Source of the DNA: Sacculina carcini
Taxonomy: Eukaryota; Arthropoda; Thecostraca; Sacculinidae
Assembly (NCBI GenBank): GCA_916048095.2
Contig: OU696577.1
Coordinates: forward strand, 7,939,440-8,003,439
DNA: 64,000 bases
Reading direction: 5' to 3'
A program made the translations under genes and the position numbers. This document shows positions 22,453-33,292 of the stretch, piece after piece. The notes under the pieces were generated by a model. It was not told where the DNA came from and made no database searches. It saw only the letters and a program-made list of their open reading frames with translations. Numbering within the stretch: position 1 is the stretch's first letter; the number at the start of each line of letters is the position of its first letter.

Positions 22453-24083
22453 ATGTATGCCGTCCTGGAGACTATCCATGAGAGTGAGGAAGAGTGTATG
22501 TGGGATTCAAACAACAACGAGATGGCTCAACATCTGACCCAGTCTACTACCAGTTCTTGCACTGAAGATAATGGGCAGACTGTGCCGTACTACGACTACG
22601 TCACTGACAACAAATTCGTCAACATGTTGACGGAAATTCAAAAGCTCCTACAAGAAGAAATCGACGAAGATGAAGAACAAAACGAGAATGACAAAAAGGA
22701 CACCAACAATCAATCAGATATGGATAATGACAAGCAGTCATCAGGAAACGATCAAAATGCCGTGGCTTATTACGATTACGTCACGGAGAATAAGTTTGTT
22801 AATATGTTGACGGCTATTCAAAAACTCCTGCAAGAGGAGATTGATGCCGTCGAGTACGAAGATAAGGACAATAAAATAGAAGCCGACATTCAGTCTGATG
22901 TGGATGAATCTATGACGTCATCAGAAGTGACAAAATCCGATATGTCCGACATCACAGAGGATGAAACCAACAACTCCCATCATTCAGACAAGACCCTGGC
23001 TAATATGCAATACAGCATCGAGAACAATCAGCAGACGTCAGGAACTGCAGTGCCATTCGTTCATTATTATGACTACTATACGGACAACAAGTTTGTGAAT
23101 ATGCTCACTGCTATCCAGAAACTTCTCCAAGAAGAGATCGATAGCATTGACAGCATGAACGGAAATAGTCAAACAGATATTAACAAACCATCCGATGCGG
23201 ATAATGTATCGCAGCAGACAACAGAAGCTGCAGATGAAGACATACCTTACTACAAATATCACAGCGAGAACAAATTTGTTCACATCTTGTTCACATCACA
23301 TTTGTTCACATCATCAAACATGCTCACATCTCAAGTAATATTTGTGGACTCCGTGGTGCAGTTGTTAGCACAAACGCCTCACAGGGAGGTCCGTGGTTCG
23401 AAACCCGGCGGAGCAGAATTTCATTGGGCGAATTCTACAATCCCACAGCCCCTGTCAACCCAGCAGTAAATGGTACCAGATATCAGTCATGAGTTGTGCC
23501 ATGCATTCTGGGGAGGTGGCCCTCTCTAATACGTCTTACGTCCTTGTGGCGCCATAGCGTGGAGAGGGTCGGTTCTGCGGTGGCAGCGAGCTGCACGGGG
23601 CACGCCTGTGTGTTCATAAGCTTCGGCTTCTTCCCGTGTAGCAGCTGCCACTTAGGTATTTAACCTTTAACCTTTTAACTAGAAATCGATGGAGTTGAAG
23701 AAGATGAAGCTGACAAAAAAGAGCCTGCCTCCACTGAAGACAAGATGTGCTCAATGGTTATAGTTGACTCGATTAAGACACCCGTCCATCTCGGCGTCGA
23801 TGACAGTAGAGATGTGGAGGAAGACCACAGCAATATATGCAGATATGGGCTTCTGCAGATATGGGCCACTGCAAATAATTCACGACCTGCAGTACTAAAT
23901 GGCTCATGCATTGATCATGTGCAGGCCAAAACAACCGTAATGCAAAGACCTATGTCTTCCCATGGAGATATCAGATCGGACAAGAGAAGGTACATCCCGA
24001 AAGACCAGAAATACAACAGAAGGTGCACCGCCCCAAGGCGAAATGGGAGACAACGAAGATACAGACAACAAAACTGTTTATAA
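22453..24083 (+). pseudogene. YYDY-repeat acidic ORF, copy A, disrupted by a SINE
   Basis: ATG at 22453 opens a frame of about 340 codons, the last part of which reads into an inserted SINE. The original frame resumes after 23668 and ends at a TAA near 24083. The protein is acidic and rich in Asp/Glu/Asn/Gln/Ser. It has four copies (starting near 22588, 22768, 23064 and 23248) of a motif of the form YYDYVT[DE]NKFVNML followed by IQKLLQEEID, with spacers of about 35-75 residues. The C terminus is strongly basic (RRYIPKDQKYNRRC, RQRRYRQQN). There is no signal peptide or membrane segment. The acidic, low-complexity body with a basic tail recalls viral phosphoproteins, and copy B abuts an L-polymerase fossil, but no family was recognised. 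It is broken here by the SINE. Confidence 0.6.
23346..23665 (+). mobile_element. tRNA-Val-derived SINE, copy 1
   Basis: The head GACTCCGTGGTGCAGTTGTT (A box) with GTCCGTGGTTCGAAACCCGG (B box) is a degenerate tRNA-Val(CAC). The tRNA-unrelated body CACCCAGCAGTAAATGG ... GGCTTCTTCCCGTGTAGCAG is shared with copies at 30121, 48856 and 50590. It is inserted into the acidic ORF of copy A; copy B shows the position without it. Confidence 0.85.
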
Positions 24084-24168
24084 TACACAGTTAGATATGG
24101 ACAGCAGTCGCCACGAACTGCAGTATCCTTCGTGCAACCAAATAATCGTGGAAACATCACGTCATTAG
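23962..24168 (+). other. Second open frame overlapping the 3' part of the acidic ORF (copy A)
   Basis: A +1-shifted frame open in both copies (here and 34473-34709), overlapping the basic tail of the main ORF. It is polar (ISDRTREGTSRKTRNTTEG). Overlapping frames are common in viral phosphoprotein genes, but this one starts without a convincing ATG context and may be chance. Confidence 0.25.
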
Positions 24169-24350
24169 GTGACTTCGCCGCAATCTCAAGCTGTGTAGAC
24201 AGGGCGAGGAGATGAATGGTGGCAGCGGTTTGTTTTGCCATCGCGACTGTCAGGGTCCGTGTTTCTGGGCGAACTCACGGTTCCATAAACCAACTGCCTT
24301 ACCTGGTGTGACGGCACCTCCAGGAATGGCCTTCTGATCCGTTTCACGTT

Positions 24351-25363
24351 CAGTGTGTAGGAGCCGCGTTCTACAACTTGTAGCGCATATACTTTCCCTA
24401 CATCACATTGCTCGTGACAGTGTGTGTATTATTGCATCTACAGTAAACACACTGCATTGTTTTGAATAAACAAAAACAATGCATCAATGTGTTTTATTGC
24501 GAATCGAGGAATTTTTATAATAATGTATTTTTTCCAATAATAGTGTAATAATTTACAAGAACAAGGACGTAGATTAAATCTGGTTGTGTTCGGGGAGTGA
24601 CATCAAACATGCATTAGTGTTCAAGGGAGACTCAATTGGTCAATTGAATGAAATCCTGAACCATTTTCGACTTATTCGAAAACAACACACACACCTTAAT
24701 AAAAAAATGTTGTGTATATTTACTTACACACATTTGTCGTGTATTGTAACTTTTTTGCTATGTTAATTTTGATGACCAGTGAACTGAGCTCAGCAGAATT
24801 CTCGGGGATAAATTGAATATTCAAACACCACAGTCATTTATACACGCACCTATGGTCGATGCCACCTATGGCTCAGGCTACTGTGCGTCGCCGTTTGTGG
24901 CACCTCGCGCATGGGCGCGTCCAGCTCACTGCTTGATGGGGATCTTTGGGTGGGGAGAGCACCATTGTCCTCTAATTGCACGTTGATTTTTGGGCGCATT
25001 GTTGTTATGCAAATAGCTTCCGAAAGTGCCTGTTGTCAGTTTCGTGCGCCAATATTTCCGTTCTTGCCACTAATCTTTGTGTTATGCGCCGATGCATTGT
25101 GATTTTTGATAGCGCCGTTGCTGAGATGGCAGGTCAAACGGCGCGACAGCGTTGTTGTTGTCATCCCGATTTAGGAATGAGGTCCGCAACCCTCATCGTT
25201 TTCACAGGAGTGCCGGTAGACAACGGACGTGATGTCGCTGCAGCTTGTCTGGCCTGTCATTGCATGGTTTGTTGCGCAATATCAGATTTGACGTTTATTG
25301 TGAACGATAATAAATTATCAATTTCACCTATTTTTCTGATTCAGTGAGTCTCACATTGTTCTA
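24351..25363. other. Intronic DNA with dispersed repeat copy 2, no gene seen
   Basis: 24560-24815 is the inverted relative of 17640-17930. The stretch 24900-25350 carries a 123-codon open frame without recognisable domains or a good start. I do not call it a gene. Confidence 0.4.
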
Positions 25364-25398
25364 AACACACACACACACACACACACACACACTGAGAA
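25364..25398. repeat. CA microsatellites flanking the exon (25364-25393 and 25657-25684)
   Basis: Two (CA)n tracts flank the exon at 25459-25646 on both sides. Confidence 0.9.
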
Positions 25399-25458
25399 AC
25401 ACACACATACTAACACATTTACACACATATACACACACTGACAAGCAAACACACTAAC

Positions 25459-25646
25459 CAATGAGTAGTAGGCATAGACCAGCCAGACGGCGTAGGCAAA
25501 CAGACAGCCACAATAGCCGGCGTTGAGCAGTAGCCACGGCAGCACCATGAAGCGCAGGTCACGAGACACGCCGGCGCTCATGAGCAGCGCGGCGGCAGCG
25601 TAAGACGCGTAGAAAGCCAACATTATGCCGCCGTATAGCTGCATGT
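25459..25646 (-). CDS. Multi-pass membrane protein gene, middle exon (two membrane segments)
   Basis: A 188-bp minus-strand exon with acceptor GTGACAG before 25646 and donor TTG|GTTAGTG (25452-25458). Reading in phase 2 it encodes MQLYGGIMLAFYASYAAAAL, then a short charged loop (GVSRDLRF), then LPWLLLNAGYCGCLFAYAVW and YAYYSL. These are two strong membrane segments separated by a tight loop. The outgoing phase 0 fits the last exon at 21854-21994. It is GC-rich between two CA microsatellites, and clearly coding. Confidence 0.75.
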
Positions 25647-25650
25647 CTGT

Positions 25651-25683
<33 letters not shown>

Positions 25684-25899
25684 GTAAATTGTTGATTGTT
25701 GCACGGTGTGTGCGACGAGGTTGTGTAATGCAAAGCGAGATGTTTGCTGCATACTCTGTTGCAGCCGGAACTAATGCATGATATGTTTTTGCTTTCGTGA
25801 AACAGTGAACAAGAGAGAAAGAGAACAATATAACAAGAGACAGTGAGTAAGAGATATGCTCTAAGAGATGTATGCTCTTACAGAGATGAGCTGTATGCT

Positions 25900-28800
25900 C
25901 TTACAGTGAGTAAGAGATGAGCAAGAGAACAAGGGACAGCGCGCCAGAGAAAGCAAAAGAGTGATCAAGAGATAACAAGATAGTGACTAAGAGAGAAGAT
26001 ACAATGCGAAATAGAATGCAACAAGATAGAGTGAACGAGAGAGAACAAGAGACAGTGAACAAGAGATAACAAGAGACAGTGAACAAGAGAATAAGAGACA
26101 GTGAACAAGAGAACAAGAGACAGTGAACAAGATATAACAAGAGACAGTGAACAAGAGAACAAGAGACAGTGAACAAGAGACAGTGAACAATAGAACAAGA
26201 GACAGTGAACAAGATATAACAAGAGACAATGAACAAGAGAGAACAAGAGACAGTGAACAAGAGAGAACAAGAGACAGTGAACAAGAGAGAACAAGAGCCA
26301 GTGAACAAGATATAACAAGAGACAGTGAACAAGATATAACAAGAGACAGTGAAAAAGAGAGAACAAGAGACAGTGAACAAGATATAACAAGAGACAGTGA
26401 ACAAGAGAGAACAAGAGACAGTGAACAAGAGAGAACAAGAGACAGTGAACAAGAGAACAAGAGACAGTGAACAAGAGAGAACAAGAGACAGTGAACAAGA
26501 GACAGTGAACAAGAGAGAACAAGAGACAGTGAACAAGAGAGAACAAGAGACAGTGAACAAGATATAACAAGAGAGAACAAGAGAAGGTGAACAAGATATA
26601 ACAAGAGAGAACAAGAGACAGTAAACAAGATATAACAAGAGAGAACAAGAGACAGTGAACAAGAAAGAACAAGAGACAGTGAACAAGATATAACAGGAGA
26701 CAGTGAACAAGAGAGAACAAGAGACAGTGAACAAGAGATAACAAGAGACAGTGAACAAGAGAGAACAAGAGACAGTGAACAAGAGAGAAGAAGAGACAGT
26801 GAACAAGACAGAACAAGAGACAGTGAACAATAGAACAAGAGACAGTGAACAATAGAACAAGAGACAGTGAACAAGATATAACAAGAGACAATGAACAAGA
26901 GAGAACAAGAGACAGTGAACAAGAGAGAACAAGAGACAGTGAACAAGAGAGAACAAGAGCCAGTGAACAAGATATAACAAGAGACAGTGAACAAGAGAGA
27001 ACAAGGGACAGTGAACAAGAGACAGTGAACAAGAGACAGTGAACAAGAGAGAACAAGAGACAGTGAACAAGATATAACAAGAGAGAACAAGAGACAGTGA
27101 ACAAGAGAGAACAAGAGACAGTGAACAAGAGAGAACAAGAGACAGTGAACAAGATATAACAAGAGACAGTGAACAAGAGAGAACAAGAGACAGTGAACAA
27201 GATCTAACAAGAGACAGTGAACAAGAGAGAACAAGAGACAGTGAACAAGAGAGAACAAGATATAACAAGAGACAGTGAACAAGAGAGATCAAGAGAGAAC
27301 AAGAGACAGTGAACAAGAAAGAACAAGAGACAGTGAACAAGATATAACAAGAGAGAACAAGAGACAGTGAACAAGAGAACAAGAGACAGTGAACAAGATA
27401 TAACAAGAGACAGTGAACAAGAGAGAACAAGAGACAGTGAACAAGAGAGAACAAGAGACAGTGAACAAGAGAGAACAAGAGACAGTGAACAAGAGACAGT
27501 GAACAAGAAAGAACAAGAGACAGTGAACAAGAAAGAACAAGAGACAGTGAACAAGAAAGAACAAGAGACAGTCAACAAGAGAGAACAAGAGACAGTGAAC
27601 AAGAGAACAAGAGACAGTGAACAAGATATAACAAGAGAGAACAAGAGACAGTGAACAAGAGAACAAGAGACAGTGAACAAGATATAACAAGAGACAGTGA
27701 ACAAGAGAGAACAAGAGACAGTGAACAAGAGAGAACAAGAGAGAGTGAACAAGAGACAGTGAACAAGAAAGAACAAGAAAGAACAAGAGAACAAGAGACA
27801 GTGAACAAGATATAACAAGAGACAGTGAACAAGATATAACAAGAGAGAACAAGAGACAGTGAACAAGAGAGAACAAGAGACAGTGAACAAGATATAACAA
27901 GAGAGAACAAGAGACAGTGAACAAGAGAGAACAAGAGACAGTGAACAAGATATAACAAGAGACAGTGAACAAGATATAACAAGAGACAGTGAACAAGAGA
28001 GAACAAGAGACAGTGAACAAGATATAACAAGAGACAGTGAACAAGAAAGAACAAGAGACAGTGAACAAGAAAGAACAAGAGAACAAGAGACAGTGAACAA
28101 GATATAACAAGAGACAGTGAACAAGAGAGAACAAGAGAACAAGAGACAGTGAACAAGATATAACAAGAGAGAACAAGAGACAGTGAACAAGAGAGAACAA
28201 GAGACAGTGAACAAGATATAACAAGAGAGAACAAGATACAGTGAACAAGAGAGAACAAGAGACAGTGAACAAGATATAACAAGAGAGAACAAGAGACAGT
28301 GAACAAGAGAGAACAAGAGACAGTGAACAAGATATAACAAGAGACAGTGAACAAGATATAACAAGAGACAGTGAACAAGAGAGAACAAGAGACAGTGAAC
28401 AAGATATAACAAGAGACAGTGAACAAGAGAGAACAAGAGACAGTGAACAAGAGAGAACAAGAGACAGTGAACAAGAAAGAACAAGAGACAGTCAACAAGA
28501 GAGAACAAGAGACAGTGAACAAGAGAACAAGAGCCAGTGAACAAGATATAACAAGAGAGAACAAGAGACAGTGAACAAGAGAACAAGATATAACAAGAGA
28601 CAGTGAACAAGAGAGAACAAGAGACAGTGAAGAAGAGAGAACAAGAGACAGTGAACAAGAAAGAACAAGAGACAGTGAACAAGAAAGAACAAGAGACAGT
28701 CAACAAGAGAGAACAAGAGAACAAGAGACAGTGAACAAGATATAACAAGAGAGAACAAGAGACAGTGAACAAGAGAACAAGAGACAGTGAACAAGATATA

Positions 28801-29720
28801 ACAAGAGACAGTGAACAAGAGAGAACAAGAGACAGTGAACAAGAGAGAACAAGAGAGAGTGAACAAAAGACAGTGAACAAGACACAGTGAACAAGAAAGA
28901 ACAAGAGACAGTGAACAAGATATAACAAGAGACAGTGAACAGGAGAGAACAAGAGACAGTGAACAAGAAAGAACAAGAGACAGTGAACAAGAGAGAACAA
29001 GAGACAGTGAACAAGAAAGAACAAGAGACAGTGAACAAGAAAGAACAAGAGACAGTGAACAAGAGAGAATAAGAGACAGTGAACAAGAGAACAAGAGACA
29101 GTGAACAAGCTATAACAAGAGACAGTGAACAAGAGAGAACAAGAGAGAACAAGAGACAGTGAACAAGAGAACAAGAGACAGTGAACAAGATATAACAAGA
29201 GAGAACAAGAGACAGTGAACAAGATATAACAAGAGAGAACAAGAGACAGTGAACAAGAGAGAACAAGAGACAGTGAACAAGAGACAGTGAACAAGATATA
29301 ACAAGAGACAGTGAACAAGAGAGAACAAGAGACAGTGAACAAGAGTGAACAACGGACAGTGAGCAAGAGAACAAGAGACAGTGAGCAAGAGAGAAGATAA
29401 CAAGAGACAGTGAACAAGAGAGAACAAGAGACAGAGAACAAGGGATAGTGAGCAAGAGAGAACAAGATAGAACAAGGGAGAACAAGAGAGAACAAGAGAC
29501 AGTGAGCAAGAGAGAACAAGATACAGTGAACAAGAGAGAACAAGAGACAGAGAACAAGGGACAGTGAGCAAGAGAGAACAAGAGACAATGAACAAGATAG
29601 AACAAGGGAGAACAAGAGAGAACAACAGACAGTTAACAAGAGAGAACAAGAGAGAACAAGAGAGCAAGATAGAAGATAACAAGAGACAGTGAACAAGATA
29701 GAAGATGACAAGAGACAATG
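25900..29720. repeat. 3.8-kb modular minisatellite (GAACAAGAGACAGT)n
   Basis: Nearly the whole interval is built from three short modules: GAACAAGAGACAGT, GAACAAGAGA and GAACAAGATATAACAAGAGA, in irregular order. Modules of 10, 14 and 20 bp mix without one fixed period. The minus strand has no stop codons in any frame across long stretches, giving pseudo-ORFs of 300-860 codons (LVHCLLF repeats) that lack normal composition. It sits in the intron between the membrane-protein exons at 25.5 and 29.8 kb. Confidence 0.95.
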
Positions 29721-29735
29721 TGCAGTGGTAGCGAC

Positions 29736-29835
29736 CATGGTTGATGTCTGTCTCGAAGAGAGGCAGGTAGAATTGTGACGAATCACCTCCAGTCATCTGG
29801 TGTACGACCAGCACACACACCAACACACTCAATAC
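29736..29835 (-). CDS. Multi-pass membrane protein gene, upstream exon
   Basis: A 100-bp minus-strand exon with acceptor TGCTTCAG before 29835 and proposed donor CATG|GTCGCT (29730-29735). It encodes the end of a membrane segment (VLSVLVCVLVVHQ) and a polar loop (GGDSSQFYLPLFETDINH). The one-base outgoing phase fits the two-base start of 25459-25646. The donor is not a strong consensus, so the 3' limit could differ. Further upstream exons with the start codon were not found before the repeats at 30.1 kb. Confidence 0.55.
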
Positions 29836-30120
29836 CTGAAGCACACAGACAAACATACATAGCTAAATTGGATAAGCTTGTGAATAAGAAAAACACTGCA
29901 TTTTTTCTGCCAATATAAGCCGCACCGGATTTTGAACAGCAGTATCAAAGAACACATTCATTTCGCTATGCAGGACACAGCTCGTTTAATGCCAGCTATA
30001 TCGAGCGCACCAGCCATAGCCGCAAATATTGCTCAATTGGAACTGCACAAAACTATGAAGTGTATATGTTTGAAAATATAGTGATTATATTACAGTAAGA
30101 TATATACGGCACAACATTGC

Positions 30121-30418
30121 TGGTCTCCGTGATGCAGTGATAGTACACCCGTCTCACAAGCGTGGGGTCCGTGGTTCGCAACCCGACAGAGATTTTATTT
30201 GGGTGAATTCGATAATCCAACAGCCCCTGTCCACCCAGCAGTAAATGGTACCAGATATCAGTCATGTGTTGTGCCATGCATTCTGGGGATATGGCCCTCT
30301 CTAATACGTCGTCTGTCCTTGGGGCTCCATAGCGTGGGGAGAGTCGGTTCTGCGGTGGCAGCGAGCTGCACGGGACACACCTGTGTGTTCATAAGCTTCG
30401 GCTTCTTACCGTGTAGCC
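30121..30418 (+). mobile_element. tRNA-Val-derived SINE, copy 2, interrupted by hAT
   Basis: The head TGGTCTCCGTGATGCAGTGA and the body match the copies at 23346 and 48856. The hAT element at 30419 is inserted in its 3' end, duplicating GTGTAGCC. Confidence 0.85.
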
Positions 30419-33282
30419 CAGGGGTGGGCAGCCTCCGGCCCGCGGGCCACGGGCCACATCCGGTCCACGAAGGCTTAGCATCCGGCCCGCCACCCTGCTA
30501 TGCTTTATCATTGCAATCCGGCCCGCAGACTTCCCACTAAAAGTAGAGAAGAAATTCCAATAAATCTCAAGATTTCCGAAAAAAAAAACATTATTGAACT
30601 ACTTTACATTTCATTATTATTGTTATTGTCTGTAGTTTCACAAATTACATGCGCGTTTGTTTCTTGTCACTGCTGGAGCAGGGTTGGCTTGATGTTGGTG
30701 TTCGATGTGATGTGCTTCTGGCAGAATGGAGCGATTTGATTGGCTGAGAGATCGTTCGATTATGACGTGTGTGCATATGCATGTCTGTGTGCGGCATTGT
30801 GACAAGAGTCTGATTAGCATTTACCGGCATTGTCGTGAGCTGATTAGTGGAGTTGTTTGCTTTGTGGGCTTGCAGAGTTGTGGCGTTTTGATTGGTGTAT
30901 TGAATTTTGTACTTAATTACTTGTTCTGTACTGTTATCGTTAGCACTCATTTATTATTTTTGATGTGAGTCTGTTGTTTATAGGAGTACCTTATACCTAT
31001 CAATAGAAATCTATGTTAACGAATAAATCAGTAGTTCGTTGGTAGGGTATTGAATAGCGAAATCTATTGTTGAGATGAATCGCATTGGTAAATTAGTTTC
31101 CCATCCACAAAAGCCACCGTCATAGTTTTTTACATTTATGTAGAGTGGAAAATGAACGAGTGTCTTTGGTGTTTTGTGGTGTTCATTGCTCAGCAGTTAT
31201 TTGCGTGTTGATGAAATATAGATATGGTAGTGTATTTGGCTATTTTGTCTCACTTTTTTTGTAACGTGAAATGATGTTATTGTGTATGCTTAATTCTCTT
31301 ACTTTTTAGCTCATCATGTCAGCGACCCAGTGCGTTAAGAAGAGGAAAGTTGACCTCGAGCGTCGGACTTTCAACCCTGAGTGGGAGAAGTATTTTTTCA
31401 TCGAGCGCTTTGGACAGGCCCAGTGCCTCATATGCTTGAAGACTTTGGCTGTCCTAAAAGAGTACAACGTGCGTTGCCACTGGGAGGCAGAGCACCGCTC
31501 GTCAAACTTCGCATCGATGTCTGTCACCGAAAGGAAGGACGCCATCGTTAGACTATCAGGCAACTTGGAGAAACAATCATCGCTCTTCCGCAAACAGAAT
31601 GCTGAAGCTGAAAAGGTGACCCGCGCCAGTTATGAAGTCTCCCGCATCCTTGCTCGCCGAATGAAGCCATTCACAGATGGGGATTTCATCAAGGAATGCC
31701 TCCTCGCTGTAGTGGACTCTGTCTGTCCAGAGCAGCGTTCCGTCTTTGATAACGTGAGCCTTTCGTCCCGCACCGTTCGTCGCCGCATCGAGGATATGTC
31801 GGACAACGTGCACGACTCACTCAACACACGCAGCTCGAATTTCGTCGCCTTTTCTCTCGCTCTGGATGAGAGCACCGACACAAAGGACACGGCCAAGCTG
31901 TCCATTTTCATTCGCGGCGTCACTGCAGCAGCAGCAGCTGTCACCTGCACTTGTCCCGCTACGCAACACCACCACTGGGCAAGACATCTGCGAAGCCGTG
32001 CTTTTGTGTGTTGATCAGCACTCTTTGGACCTCTCCCGTCTTGTATGTGTGACGACCGACGGTGCCTCGGCGATGGTTGGTGAGAAGAAGGGCGCTGATT
32101 CACTGCTAGTGCGTCACTGTGAAGCTGCCGGACACACTCAGCCCATTAACAAGATGCACTGCATCATCCACCAAGAGTCCCTGTGCGCTAAGTCTGCCAA
32201 CCTCGTTGGTGTCATGTCTGTTGTGGTGAAAGTCGTCAACTCCATCATCTCCCGCAGCCTTAACCATCGTCAGTTCCAGGCACTGATAGACGAGGTGAAT
32301 ACGCACTACAACGACCTGCTCTACTTCTGTGAGGTACGCTGGCTGAGTCGTGGGGCCATGCTGTCTCGGGTGTGCGACCTTCAGCAGGAGATTGCCATAT
32401 TTTTACGCCAGAAGAACCTTCCCCACGCTGATCAATTCTCTGATCCGCGGTGGCTAGCTCGCCTGACCCTGCTCACTGACATCACGGCGCACCTGAACAC
32501 CCTCAACATGAAGCTGCAAGGCAAAGATATTCTCGTGACAGACATGTACGCGCACATTACTGCCTTTGAGGCTAAACTGCGCTTGTGGGAGGCTGAATTG
32601 GCTTCTGGTCAGTTCGTGCACTTTCCTCGCCTTGCTGCATGTGCCGCAGACGATGTGGACCTGAACACATGCGTTAGTGTCGTCAGCACTCTACGTGACG
32701 AATTCGCTTCCCGTTTTACAGGAGTCAGGGTGCTGGCTGCCGACTTCAAGCTTTTCACTGCTCCATTCGACTTTCCCGTGGAAGACGCCCCTGCCTCCCT
32801 GCAGATGGAGTTGGTGGAGCTACAATGCAATGATGAAATGAAGGCGAAATTCCGCATCTCTTCTCCGCTGCCTTTCTTCCGTGACATTGTTCTCCCTACT
32901 AAAAATTTTCAAAAATACATTGCGCATGTCCAACGCATTGTGGCCATGTTTGGCAGCACCTATTGCTGTGAACAGCTCTTCTCAAAAATGACGTACACAA
33001 AGTCTCGCCTTCGCTCCCAACTCTCAGACCGCCATCTCAATGACATTCTTTTGTTGTCAACCTCAACCATCGAGCCAGACATGGAAATGCTTCTTCATGG
33101 CAAACAACACCAGCAATCTCATTGATTTATAAAGTGTTTGAAACAACTTTTGTATAATTTATTCATATAATCAATGCATTATACAAAATATAGCAATTCT
33201 GAGATTTTGTTTGCACTCCGGCCCGCGACTTCCTTCCAAGTGTCTTATCTGGCCCTCACTCTGAAAAGGTTGCCTGCCCCTG
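30419..33282 (+). mobile_element. hAT transposon, full length, with perfect 8-bp TSD
   Basis: A 2864-bp element beginning CAGGGGTGGGCAGCC and ending GGTTGCCTGCCCCTG. It is flanked on both sides by GTGTAGCC (30411-30418 and 33283-33290). It encodes a ZBED5/GTF2IRD2-like hAT transposase on the plus strand. Perfect target duplication and a near-intact gene indicate a recent insertion. It is located in a SINE copy next to duplicated segment B. Confidence 0.95.
31316..33125 (+). pseudogene. hAT transposase (GTF2IRD2/ZBED5-like), one frameshift
   Basis: ATG at 31316 opens MSATQCVKKRKVDLERR. A BED-like zinc finger follows (CLICLKTLAVLKEYNVRCHW, with the C-C-H-H spacing), then the catalytic region with LDESTDTKD (first Asp) and TTDGASAM (second Asp). 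After WLSRGAMLSRV, the dimerisation domain closes the protein (FGSTYCCEQLFSKM, then RLRSQLSDRHLNDILLLST). The frame is interrupted once near 31925-31950 at a GCA repeat, shifting from the first to the second reading frame. Otherwise about 600 codons are open to TGA at 33123. The protein cuts and pastes its own element. The single break suggests very recent inactivation or a sequencing error in a short repeat. Confidence 0.9.
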
Positions 33283-33292
33283 GTGTAGCCTG

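Larger units (their letters stand above)
22335..24350 (+). repeat. Duplicated segment, copy A (partner 33293-34858)
   Basis: High-identity match to 33293-34858 in the same orientation, from TACTACGTGTACATCACTGG to CTGATCCGTTTCACGT. Copy A has a SINE insertion at about 23346-23665 and a 30-45-bp extra segment near 23830. Copy B lacks both but has a roughly 50-bp deletion near 33990. It could be a segmental duplication or two copies of one unknown element. It lies in the intron between the membrane-gene exons at 21.9 and 25.5 kb. Confidence 0.85.

Noticed and set aside
24911..25347. Open frames of 63 and 123 codons
   Set aside because: No domain, no splice context and no convincing start; intronic position on the opposite strand of the membrane-protein gene.
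27204..29786. Minus-strand ORF of 860 codons (and companions of 525, 431 and 411) full of LVHCLLF and SCSLSLV
   Set aside because: Translation of the GAACAAGAGACAGT minisatellite; no stop exists in the unit on that strand, so any frame is open.
21854..29835. Assigning the membrane-protein gene to LAPTM4
   Set aside because: The number and spacing of hydrophobic segments fit loosely, but no diagnostic motif was seen and the N-terminal exon is missing; left unnamed.
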